Below, one piece after another: positions 48,203 through 61,202 of a DNA stretch of 64,000 nt. Both the position numbers and the translations under genes were made by a program. The DNA lies in assembly GCF_052324685.1 (NCBI RefSeq), contig NC_135218.1, positions 16,722,479 to 16,786,478 of the forward strand, in the 5' to 3' direction. Under the pieces are notes generated by a model. That model made no database searches. It was not told the DNA's origin and worked only from the letters and a program-made list of their open reading frames with translations. Within the stretch, counting starts at the first letter, position 1; every line of letters starts with the position of its first letter. This DNA comes from Brachyhypopomus gauderio (lineage: Eukaryota > Chordata > Actinopteri > Gymnotiformes > Hypopomidae).

Positions 48203-51200
48203 GAAGCATCTCAACCAGGCCCAGCTGGGCAGGTGAGCTCTCATGTCAAAGACGTCCCACCTCACATCTGGCACGCGTGTCCAGTCATGACACGTGGACT
48301 GTCTGCACTCCGCCAAGGGTTAACAGCTATGGACAGACTCATCATCTGAACGCAAATGTTGTTGTTTTCTTGTTTGATTACAAAGGATTGTTTCCCTACT
48401 TTTTGTTTTTATGATTATTTGGTACTACTGACCAAACTAAGATTATTCCTCATTCACACCATTCAGTACCGCTGACTTTATATGCTCATATTAGAGGCTT
48501 TATTTCCAGGACCAACCCTGGAGAGACTCATTCCAAAAAAATGTTCTGGTGGTTATAGTTCTGCTACGGCTTTTTTCCTCTGCTTGTCACTCTGGGTTAC
48601 CCCCATCACTCCGCACGCATAAGCTGTCTTATATAGGAAAAATCCATGAATTTAGTCTAATCTCCACTCTGTGATCCCTTTCCCCGACCCCAAAAAATTT
48701 CCTGCTTTCCCCTCCTCACAGCGCAACCACACCCAGACGGACATGTTTATGCAGCTGTAGTGCCTCCCTATGAAAGAACTCTTGTAAACAGACACATGAA
48801 ACACACATTACACAATATAAATGCTTCAGCCCTACCAACTTACTCTAACGAGATAGTGGCTACTTTGATCAAATGTTTGCTGTGGATGATACAGTCTGTG
48901 TGTTCTACAGCCTATATATTTAGGACCATAACTGCTGAAAACTGATGAAAGATTCATGAGTTTGATTCATATCTGATTGTCTCAGTTTCCAGGTTAACTC
49001 TGCTATCTCATAATTGAGATGTTTTGCTAAAGTTAAACTATGAAATCTGACATTCTTTATAGATATACAGAAAATGTGCCCGTGTGACCCTCCACCACTG
49101 CTATTTCAGACTGTTGTACTAATACCTATGTACAATATGAGCACGCTCTAAAAATGGAAATGCAATGTCTGTCATAAGCTCCACATAGGCGTGGGGATTT
49201 CTCACAGATCCTCACAGAAGAGCAAAACTATGACAATGGCTATTTGAGACCTTCTCTTTTTATCATGGCTTGATGTCAAACTCCCTCAACAAAATTACAT
49301 GTCGGTCTAAGTTCAGAGCCACAATGGTAGAAACATGTTTTGATTCTGAGAAATGCTGTTTTCATAAATCTCCATTTCTGCAATCATAGTTTTGGTTTCC
49401 TACCACAAACCTATATGACTGTTATTGTCAATATCAAGACATTATCCATAAAATGGCCATCTCCTGAGAAGAATCTTGAATGTGACAACTTGAGTTAGCT
49501 TGTGGTGGCTTCAGCTGGTTCAGAGCTAAATAAACCTTTCATTGTTTAATTAACCTCTGATTTAATATTTATACACATATGAAATCGATCAGCCTATCTA
49601 ATCAGTGCTAATAGAATCATTCACTGCCATCTCTACTTGACTTTCCACCACAGGGTCTCTTTTTGTCTCAGTCCATCATCTCTTGTGTATGTGTGTGCAT
49701 TTAAGGCTGGGATTTAAGGTCGAGATACTGGGAACCCAGTTTCCTTATAGCTTAGTAAACAAATGAATAGTGTCTCCAGGTTACGAGCTGGAAGTTGGGG
49801 TGGCTTGCCAGACTAGAGTGTGTTCTTCTGGGCATGCCCGCTTCTCTGGGACAAAGGGCCAGGAACGGGCCACATGCTTCCCACGCAGCGATGTAATTAG
49901 ATTGACACGGGACATAAGGGCCACGGGGACTTGTTCAGGGACCTTAAATTGATAACAGCAATATACACAACCACTGAGAAATCTGTTTTATATTACAGAA
50001 TACATATGCATGTATTTCCCAAAACATTATGGGAACGCTTTTAAGTTTTTTTTTCTGTAGTTTAAGCCAATTCATTTTTGTTCAATTCAACTTGGTTTAT
50101 TGGATTTCTTAACTATAATTCTTACTTTTATTCTGGAATTTTATCATGTTTTTTATTGTGGTCTCTGAGATACAACTATACAAGCCCCAAATAAAACTAA
50201 ACAACAGATCGTTGTTGTACACATTTGGATTCAGAACTGAAGCAGCTCCAATTAGCATGACTAACAGCTCATTCAATTGAGTGGCTGGCCTGAATGGTCC
50301 CAGTTCTGGACCTCGTACATTTAATTAGCCAGGGACAAGCAAGCCTTGTGTCGGTACCACCAACAACCAACCGAGTGCTTCACTGAACACACATGCACCC
50401 ATATGTGGCAGACCCAGGCCTGATCAGTCATGCTCAGGGTCAAAGCCCCAACTTTCCTGAACAGGTGTCATGATCTTCACCTGAAATTGAATGGAAATAT
50501 ATAAAGAGGAGATGCAAATTAGTGGGACACTGGAATTATGGGATGTTCATCTTTGTAGAGTTGACAGAGACCAGGTTGTTCATCAGTTTGGTTGGGTGAT
50601 GTAGTTCTGTTGTCAAAAACCAAGGCAAGACAAATATGATATATGTAAGTGTAGTGGTCAATGCTGATCTTTGTAGTCGTTGCTTGCATTGATGTACTGC
50701 AGCTGTAATAATGTTAAGAAACTCAAAAGAAGCTGTTACGTCTGCATGCGCATGTGTGTTCGATGCCACAGGGGTATATAGGTCAGCATTCTGACAAGGA
50801 ACATGTGAGATACATGTGTACTTACAGCCACAAACACGTGAGGAGACCAGTTAGGATTTCCAGAGTGATGAATACGAGGTTAGGAGGCGAAGTAACCTCG
50901 CCTTCTCTAAAAGTGATCTCAGCGGCCCATAGCCAGAGAGACAGGCAAAGCGGGAATGTTTTGTGTATGTTTACAGGTATGTGTGTGGGAATAGGACTCA
51001 GAGTTCCCAGAGAGAAGGTGCGAGGGAGACATTATGAAATCACTCTTCACTGTGTGACGTGTGCTGCAAGTCTCTGCTTGTGACTCATTGTGGTTTCCAA
51101 AGTGAAAAGAGAGATTAAAGGGCATTTTATCATTCTTATGTGGGAGTGCATCCTTTCCTCCCAGAGCACACACACTCCCTACGTGCTCTGTAGCTGCACT

Positions 51201-54200
51201 CACTGCAAAGCTCTGAACACAGACTTCCATGGGAATCTGGTCATTTTTTCCGGGCACAATCTGACCTTTGACCCAGATGCATGGCTCCCAGTGCTGACAC
51301 CCAGAAAGGTCAGAGGCTGAAGCTCGGCAATGCAGCATTTGCATCCACACAGCCCCACATTTTCATCCTAATGCCCAAACACCAGCAGAGGCAACCCAGT
51401 CTTAGCTCCCAGAAGAGGAGCCATGTCTAGTGAATACCTAAATAACGAGAATGCAATGATGTAAGCTTGAAGGCTTGCAGGTCATGTAACAGAACATTTA
51501 ATTCCTTCTGTAGGGATATTTTTAAGGACTGCACTTATTTCTTGTGTAAATGAAACCTAATACCTACAGTACATATTCCAGGCACCGATACATCTTGAGA
51601 CATAATCTTCTAGATTGTTTTTATCTGCATGACCAAAAGCTCCTCTCCTCAAACCCCTTCTACTGTTCCCCCTCATCATGGTGTTTTGCTCCTGCTCTGG
51701 ATAGCCATGACTCAATCATTTCCAGATGACTCCAGCTTGACACTGCAAGATAAATGAAATCAGATGCCAGCATTTATGTTTATGATTGTTGTGGTACAGG
51801 AGAGCTATTTCCTGGGAGGTGGGGTGGCTACTGGAGAGGTGTTTGTGTGGGAAGAGAAGACAGCTTCTATCCTAGATGGATGGAATTGGATCAATGGAAT
51901 TGGGAAGAGACAGGTCAGGAGAACGTCTCTGTGCATTGACAGTTGAAAACAAGTCAGGAGATATTTGCCCTGAAATAGCGAGTCATACTTTAACAGCATG
52001 TTACAGTGCATTAACCGACCCCTTTTAAAAGCAACAATACACTACGTGCATGCACATGCTAGTGTCATTACATTTTCCTCAAAATGACACAAATGTGAAA
52101 CATAAACGGAGCTGTTTCTGTGAGTTGACCATGTCTGTTTATTAGCTTTAAGGAGGCAATAGTGTAAAGTTTTAAAAGACAGAGTTAGAGATGCTGGTCT
52201 CTCTTGTTTCTGCTGGTGCCTGGTGCCCATGGCCCAGCAGTCATGGCGGGAAGTGGAGGGCATGTTTCTTCTCCTGAAGGCTCAAGGCCAGTCTCTAAAG
52301 CATAACTGCAACTGCCTGGGTTTTTTTTTTTGCAGACTCCTACATTTTAAGCATACCTCTGGGTTTACAAATGACACTTTGAAAATAGCTCAGTTTATTT
52401 AGTGGAAAGTTTGTGCCCCTTGGGTATAACACCAACGTCACTGGATGCTAATTCTTCCCAGGTGAAGGGTCGTTATCTCCTGGGATGAAGAGAACGCTCA
52501 CACACATTTGCCTCATGTCTGTCTTATATGAAAGGCTAAGATTCTTCTACTGTGCTAGTGCAAGTTAGTGCATACACAGAACCGCTGCAAGCAATTCTGT
52601 CTTTAAAAGCTAAACTCAACATCAGAAGAGAAAATCACCTCTGTGGCTCAAGATTCCAGGGGATACGCAGAATCAACGCTGTGGAACTTCTTTCTTATGG
52701 AACGCCAGTCGATTTTTCCTGTAGTAAATCATAGGCATACAGTACATGATAGGAAACAAGGCAAGTGGCCAGAGCGTCCTTGGAAACACCCCCCCTCCGC
52801 ACACACCCCACTATAATAAAGTATTTCAGCTATGGGTATATTACTAACATGACTCAATAGAACATGCCAGAGGGCCAGGGGACATATACAGTTACTTCAT
52901 TTATTGTGACTACAATTACCAGCTCACATTGAACTATTGTATTACAGTGCCTGGTGGCCACTTTATTCCCACGTGCTGGCATGGTGCTGACAGAACCTGT
53001 GGGACTCAAAAAGAAAACAAGCAATAACAACAACAAAAAAAAGGATTTTTAGAAACAGGAAACCCAAATGCTTTTAAATGAAAAACCAACAAAACGGCCT
53101 CCTGATGCAGTGTAGTGTTTAGTTTTGTCCACCTTTCATTCTCACTGCATTCTCCTGAGACTGTGTTTTTGATTCATCCCACATTGATTTGAACAAACCA
53201 TGAAACATTTCACCATAAGCTGCTGATAACCTTCTATTAGTTTTGTAATAAATAAAAAAACAAAACATGATCAAAGATGAAGAATCTCTTTTAAGTCAAT
53301 TTAATGAATCTGATTAGGAAAGGACAGACTCAAATTCATCTTTAATCTCTGGCAATATCTTCTTTTCCCTGTGAACACTCAGCCAACCAGGGCTATCAAA
53401 CCGTAATTTATTTTTTGTGGACATAAAATCATAGTGGTAGAATAAATTCAATGAAATTTTTCTGGAATTTTCATGGGAGTCAATAAAAAGACAGACAGTA
53501 CATTTTTTCCTTAATCTGACATCCATGAGTTTTAATGTTTTATCACAATATTCTGATCAGAACTCATATTAAAACTACTTTAATTTAAGCAGAGAAAATA
53601 ATCTGACGTGATTACAGGATCAGAACAAAAACATAACTGTTATTAGTTATATCATAAGACTCAGATCTCAGGGTGAGGATTCATCAGGGGCAAAGAATGT
53701 TCAGAGAAAATGCATTTAAATAGATATGGCAGATCAGTCTAATTTACATGGAAATCTTACCATCTGGATTACTAAAAGCCATATATAATAGAATTACAGT
53801 ATGTATACTATGGATTCTACAATAAATGAGAAAACTTTGATCAAAGAGGCAAACGACAGTAAGGACATAACAAAAACAATAATTAATATATAGAGATGAA
53901 GGGAATAGAAAAAGATAGAAAGACGTGCAAAAATGGGTTGTTGGACTGAATTTAAAGATGAAAATAAACGCAAGAGAAGCAATGGAACAAAGATGAAGGT
54001 CTACCAGAACGAGATGGGTGAAAGATTAAGAGGACCAGCAGGCTATAAGGATGGAAGAATCAATAGCTGCGTAGATCAGCTCGCACTGAATCCCGACAAC
54101 AGCCAGTTAATCTCTCAACGTATCCACGGGGTGAAGCACCACCCGCACTCAGCGCAGACAGGCAGGGGGTCTGATCACACACACTAGCAGATACCCCGCC

Positions 54201-54299
54201 GAGTTTAAAACCCGCTTCCTGCCGCAAACACGGAGACTGCAGGCCCAGCACTGCGCGGAAAAAACATTCATGTGTGTGTACATTCTTGTCATCAGCCTC

Positions 54300-54560
54300 C
54301 AGGTAATTGCACATTCATGGCGGCCCGAGTCCCTTTACACGGCAGTAATTCTCTGCCGTTTGAAAGTGTAGAAATCTGAGATTGCTAATCTGACGTTGAA
54401 GAGTGGTGAAGGGTGCTAAAGTCTGGGAAAACGCCCTGTGCAATTTGGTAATTGCTTTTAATATGTGGCTTTTTTCTTGAAATGCTGCCAGCGTTCTCCA
54501 CGGAAAAGTCCCTAATGAGGGTCTTTTATGGCTTCTGCTTTAGTGTCTTTTAAGATTATT
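54300..54560. promoter_or_regulatory. Candidate conserved non-coding element (weak)
   Basis: Compared with the surrounding sequence this stretch is free of repeats and rich in homeodomain-like TAATTG/GGTAATTG and TTAATATG words with G/C-containing spacers. It has the look of a developmental enhancer between widely spaced genes. This is an impression only; conservation cannot be tested here. Confidence 0.2.
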
Positions 54561-56078
54561 AACGACTACAGCAGACATTTTCCTCCCCATTTTTTAAAAC
54601 CAGAAATCATCCCGACGTTGCTGTCTCGCTTGTTGATACTAGAATGGCACCATAAATTTGCTTAAAACCTTCGGGTGCTGGAATGTGCAAATGACCCCAT
54701 GTTGTTCAGCACCCGTCTTACTTTCTGCTAAATGCTGAAAAACGAGCTGGTTTACTGGAATCAATGCTATGATTCGTTTTTACTCATAAAAAAGAGAAAT
54801 CTTTCCATTTCCTCAGTCTATGTAGATTAATGTTGCTTTGCTCCAACTATAAATTTATCCATAACTAAAAATTGTGATTTCAATGCTGAACTGTGATTTT
54901 TCAGGACTCATTTCTCAGACATGGAGGCAGTCTTAGGCTGAAGTGCTAGTGGTGAGTCAGACATGATTATTAGTCTAGACGTAGGCTTAATTGGGGCACG
55001 AAATCTGGACTTAAATACATTTCACTTCCTGGGCCACAGACAGGGAGCAGCATTCTCCATTTCCAGCCCTAGGACTTTTACAACACTGATAATATACTCC
55101 CTCTAGTGTTCACCAACCAGAACTACAGGTTCAAGAGGCCCCAGTAAAACATTAAAGTGATGAAACAGTCAATATAAATACTCAATGTTCAAAGGTGTTC
55201 GTTTATACTGGAGTATGTATGGTAAAGCATTGGACTGAATTATGACAAATTATGACAAAGCTGCACTTTTACAGTTTAATGGTTTTATCTTTACAAAAGA
55301 GGTAACACTGCAGATATTCCTACAGACGCCATAAAAAAAATCTGAACAGTGTTTCATATATTCATCTATATATTGAAAAGTACAAGTAATAATATTAATA
55401 ATTTTAATATAACAATAGCACAAACGACAATGACAATTGTAATAAAAGTGGATCAAAAAGTGACATTTTGCGTAAATAACATTAAAGAATCAGGTAACAG
55501 AAACAAAATCAGCCAAATTTCCATTCTACTGTACATCAAACACTTTCAGTAAGTGCTGTTTGTTTGAAGTTTTATAAAATACGTCAAAAAGCAGGAAGCA
55601 GTTTTATTTCCTTCAAGGAAAAGTACTATAAAATAAGTTACAGTACAGTGAATTTGTCTAAACTGACTTTGTTCCCGTTTTCCAGCCTTAGGTAAGCACA
55701 CACGCTGACGATTCACAAGTACACTGTAAAAGGATCATTTGTTCTTATAAAACAGCTGTTTGCCCTTCTTAACATTCAGAGAAAATCAGCCAATATGTTA
55801 ATATTTAATTACACAAAATGGTGTGTGCGCGCATTAGTAAACCCACACACACTCGCACGCACACACGCAAACTCTCTCACACTCACTCACACACACCTTT
55901 TGTACAGCTTTCCACAGCTTTCTGTTGAAACTTGCATGTTAATATTTTATTCTTTGTGCTGAAATAACTATATGGTTCTTCTAATTACTTCATGGACTTG
56001 GATACAAAAAAATAAAATAAAACAAACAAACAAAAAAAGACCAGCACTTCATATCTGTTCTGGTGTCCAGGAGGAGAG

Positions 56079-57393
56079 TCACACGTCATCGGCTGGCAGA
56101 GGTGGGATGTTGAACCTTGGTCTAGTGAAGAACGCCATCTTCTCTCTGTTGGGCACAGGACTCAGCTGTTACTTTCTATATCAACGAGAGACTAAAATGG
56201 CTCCAAAACACAGAATACGGACACAAGCTACAGAACACGGCGGGCGAGTAATAAAGACAGCGGGAACCTTCTGGAAACTTCTGCCATAACTCAAACCATT
56301 AAGCCCAGTGTGGAGATCAGAGCCAGGTGCTGGGAGATGCTGACACGGCAGTGGGGAAGTGGTTGTGCTGGTGGCCCACCTGAAGGTCTGCACGGGGAGA
56401 GGCTCCTTGGGGGTCTGTCCCCTCATCTGCAGCACCTCCTTCGAGGCCTTCCTGAGTCTCCTCTCCGCAGCCTCCTCCTGCCTCTGCTCCTGCCTGCTCT
56501 GCTTGGCCTGACCGAGGGGTGGGGGGGGAAATGGAGGTGACATGCATTAATAAACAAGAAGAATAGCAAAAAGTTCAAGCCAAAAAGATACACACCCACG
56601 TACCTATGTTAATTATCTCCAAAAAAGATTTTGTTTAGTCAGGAAAATAGAGGGACAACACTGCACCTCTCCCAGGCTCTACCCGTCTCCGGGCCCCTCC
56701 CAGGCTCTACCCGTCTCCGGGCCCCTCCCAGGCTCTACCCGTCTCCGGGCCCCTCCCAGGCTCTACCCGTCTCCGGGCCCCTCCCAGGCTCTACCCGTCT
56801 CCGGGCCCCTCCCAGGCTCTACCCGTCTCCGGGCCCCTCCCAGGCTCTACCCGTCTCCGGGCCCCTCCCAGGCTCTACCCGTCTCCGGGCCCCTCCCAGG
56901 CTCTACCCGTCTCCGGGCCCCTCCCAGGCTCTACCCGTCTCCGGGCCCCTCCCAGGCTCTACCCGTCTCCGGGCCCCTCCCAGGCTCTACCCGTCTCCGG
57001 GCCCCTCCCAGGCTCTACCCGTCTCCGGGCCCCTCCCAGGCTCTACCCGTCTCCGGGCCACTCCCAGGCTCTACCCGTCTCCGGGCCCCTCCCAGGGTCT
57101 ACCCGTCTCTGGGTCCCTCCCAGGGTTTACCTGTCTCTGGGCCTCTCTCAGGAGTCCCCGAAAGCGCTCGTCTCTCAGGGCCCAGTGCTGCTCTGGCGGG
57201 CCCCGGGGCCCCTGGCCTGGCTCCTCAAGTCGCAGCTTGAGCTCACGCAGGGCCATCAGCTCCTCGCTCAGCTGCCTCTGCCGTGTCCGGCACGCCTGGA
57301 GGTCCAGCTCCAGGTCGAGGGAGGTGCGCGTAGGCTGCTCGGCCAGGGAGGAGCGGTGAGGCTGCTGTGTGAGGAGCATGCACACACACACGC

Positions 57394-57453
<60 letters not shown>

Positions 57454-57683
57454 AATTAGGATGATCAGACAGTTACTACATTACTAGCCCATACAAGCGG
57501 AATCATTGTGTTTTGCTGGGGGTTTTGCACACCTGTTTGTATCTGAGGGTTCTTCTCTCCAGAGTGTTTCTGATGAAGGGCGACTTCTTTGGCAAAGTGG
57601 AGCTGTCACTGTCACTGCGGTACAACTGAAGGTGACAGAAGATATCAAGCACAGCAGAGGCAGCCTTAGTAGGTGTGTGTGTA

Positions 57684-57715
<32 letters not shown>

Positions 57716-59647
57716 GGGAGTAAAACGGGGACACACTCACCCTGCAAACGTACTGGCTGCGGGCTCCCGGTGAGAATGTGTGCGAGCGTGCCAACGTGCT
57801 GCTACGCAGGAACGGGGGGGCGTGGCCCCATCGCCCCGCCCTCTCTTTATGCTGCATGCGCATCAGCTCTGTGTTGGTTGCCTTGTCAACCTGAAAGCGT
57901 TCACAAAAACGCAAAACTCCAGCAGTGATGTACCAACGGAATCAGTCCCTCTTCATCTAAACGTCTTTCCGCCTTAGTTGTTTGTTTTATTTTTACCATC
58001 ATAGTATAGGAAAGTTCTCCAGACACAGATATGCAAGACACTTACCTTTATAACAAGGGACCTATCAGGGACACAGCGCCCCCCTGTGGCAGTACAGATG
58101 CCCTCAGCACAGAGGCCCTCAGTACAGGGTATAACAAACGCTGTGCTATTACTGCAGCCACTGTCCACAGACTCTGCCTGCCAGCTCCTGCAACACACAC
58201 ACCACACACATGGCTACAAGAAGAGGGACACACACACACCACACACACACGGCTACAGGAAGAGGGACACACACACGGCTACAGGAAGAGGGACACACAC
58301 ACGGCTACAGGAAGAGGGACACACACACACCACACACACATGGCTACAAGAAGAGACACACACACCACACACACATGGCTACAAGAAGAGGGACACACAC
58401 ACACACCACACGCACATGCGCACACACACACACGGCTACAGGAAGAGGGACACGCACCACACACACGGCTACAAGAAGACAGAACACACATGGCTACAGA
58501 CAGAGGGAACACACACCACACACACGGCTACAGACAGAGGGAACACACACATGGCTACAGACAGAGGGTACACACACCACACACACGGCTACAGGAAGAG
58601 GAACACACACACGGCTACAGACAGAGGGAACACACACCACACACATGGCTACAGACAGAGGGTACACACACCACACACACGGCTACAGGAAGAGGAACAC
58701 ACACACGGCTACAGACAGAGTGAATGTTGTTCCCACATGAAGAGTTGCACCAGGACGACTCTGCCTGCCTCACAATACCTGACAATGCACCTCGTCACAC
58801 GCAATAAGAGTTCAGAGTATTTGTGAGGTCCAGGTCACATAGGTCACACGAGCAGAAGGGGTGTGCGTACCTCTCAGACGCCACCTCCCCCTGCTCCTCT
58901 TTCCTTTCCAATTCCTCCTCACTCAGATCCAACCCTCTCTTCATCTCGCCCCTCTGAGCCCTCACACACACCTACAGAGAGAGGCAGAAAGGACCACATC
59001 TCAGCACACTGGGTGATAGAAGCTGAACAAAACCACTAGGTGATGCGGATGAGGGCAGCTAGAGGTCAGCCACCTGTGGCCTTGCCTGGGTTCTGCCATC
59101 CTCTTCATCCTCCTCATCCTCCTCGTCAACACTGTGGCTGGGCTGGCACAGGCTGCTGGGCTCAGGCCGGTGGTTCTCTGTTCCACCACCAGGGGGCAGC
59201 AGCATCTGCACTCGATACCACTGGAACGACATGTCAACACTGCCTGCACAGTCAGCCAGGGCCACCTGGGTCGATCCCTGACATGTGCAGCCAGACACAC
59301 ACACACACACACAAAACAGACCCAACATTATTTCCGTCACCCAAGCACGTCGCAGCACACAGATTTCCCTGCTCACACACACACATCACATTGGGGTCTG
59401 GTGGCCTCAGTCTCACCAAGAACATGTGGGTTTGTAGTGTGATCTCACCAGAAGTTCCTCCTGGCCGAGCGGGCCCAGGGTGCAGAGCTGCAGGTACAGG
59501 GCGTGGGAGATGGCGCCCCCTGCAGGCAGCGTGATCTGGAAGCCTTCATTGAAGCTGATTGCCGATCGCAGTTCCTGGGCCTTACAGCAGTAGTATGTGC
59601 ACGGTCGGGCAGGGTCTACAGGGAGCACGTGCACCTTCACAAAGCTG

Positions 59648-59689
<42 letters not shown>

Positions 59690-61166
59690 TAAACACCGAC
59701 ATTGAAACAGGACATTCAAGCAGTGACAGGGTTTAAGTTTATCAGTAACACTATCACAGCATTTTCTAATAAGCAGCTATTAGTCAAAAATGTTTAATAG
59801 CCATTAATTTGAATGAATAAATGATGGTTTAATCCCAGCTTTCCCCATTAATCTCACTGAATAAAAGATGATTTAATCCCAGCTTTCCCCATTCATTTGA
59901 ATGAATAAAAGATGGTTTAATCCCAGCTTTCCCAATTAATCTGAATGAATAAATGATGGTTTAATCCCAGCTTTCCACATTAATCAGAATGAATAAATGG
60001 TGGTTTCATCCCAGATTTCCACATTAATTTGAATGAATAAATGCCTCCATACATGCTCCTTAAAACTGTGCCAAGCTCTCTCAACATGTGCCACACGGTT
60101 AGACATTTGCTTCTTAAATTCAAGCTGGAGTGTGTTGTACTTAATAAGTTATCAATAACAGAGCCTTCATAGTACTAGTTTGACACAATCATCATGTCAA
60201 TCTGTACAAAGTAAATCTACAGGAATAAAACTAAATGCATAATTATTAACAATAAAACACCATTAGCTAATATTTAACTTGCTATTCATCAGAACGAGTT
60301 TCCAGTTCATTTATCCACATCATAAAAACAAGATCTCGTATTACTGACTAATGTTATTCCACCTCGGCCAGGGTGATGTGGTCATGATGAGGTAATGTTT
60401 TAGAGGAAGGCTAAAAACCCGGAACAACAGATGAGAACTGGATTCACGCTCTGGCATATCGAGAAACGTGCAGGTTGTAAATGAATGCAAATGTGAGCAT
60501 TATAACGTGAATGCACAAATGTAAAAGTGATCACTGTACTTTGCGGACTCACACTTTGTGGCCATCTCTCACGACGGCCTTGTTCAGATTCCTCATCTGA
60601 AGAACATGCAGCAGCAGAGATATGGAGCTTGAGTCGTACCTGCAGACAAAAGTGTGATGAGCACCCACACAGCCCAGAGAGAGAGAACTGCTGATCAGAC
60701 AGGGAGAGAGACGGGGGGGGACCACAGGCTTACAGGAGTCCCAACTGAATCTGAGGGGTTTCTGGAACACTGACGGCATCTCGGGAGAACATGACTTCTT
60801 CTGCCTCTTCTGTCCTGCTGGGTGGAAAAGTTCAGCAAGTTTAATATACCCTGAGTTACCACCACCAGCACCACCATCACCACCACCACCACCACCACCA
60901 CCACCATCACCATCACCATCACCACCTCCCACCCCCTGAAACAGATCCACCATAAACCAGCACTGCATACTAATGAACACATAATATTCACATTTTCCAA
61001 TATAAAACGTGTGTGTGTGTGTGGATATGCTCTAACCTCCTGCTCCAGGCCTCGAACACACCACTGTCGGTCGCTAGCACGTCGTCACACACACCAGCGG
61101 AGACACGCCGGGCTCTGCGGCTGCTTCGGTTCACGCCGTTAGAGCGCAAAGTCACCCCTGCACGTC

Positions 61167-61202
<36 letters not shown>

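Noticed and set aside
47970-48414. Cys/Val- and His/Thr-rich frames through the GT microsatellites
   Set aside because: They are pure dinucleotide-repeat translation. The same applies to frames at 33.7-34.4, 40.3-40.6, 43.0 and 57.2-57.5 kb.
56631-57359. A 242-codon plus-strand frame with a repeated LYPSPGPSQALPVSGPLPGS-like motif
   Set aside because: It is the 28-bp minisatellite read antisense to the WWC gene and it overlaps a true WWC exon on the other strand.
58031-58826. Threonine/histidine-rich frames of 176-246 codons
   Set aside because: They are all the GGCTACA...CACACA intron array read in different frames. No start context or homology is seen.
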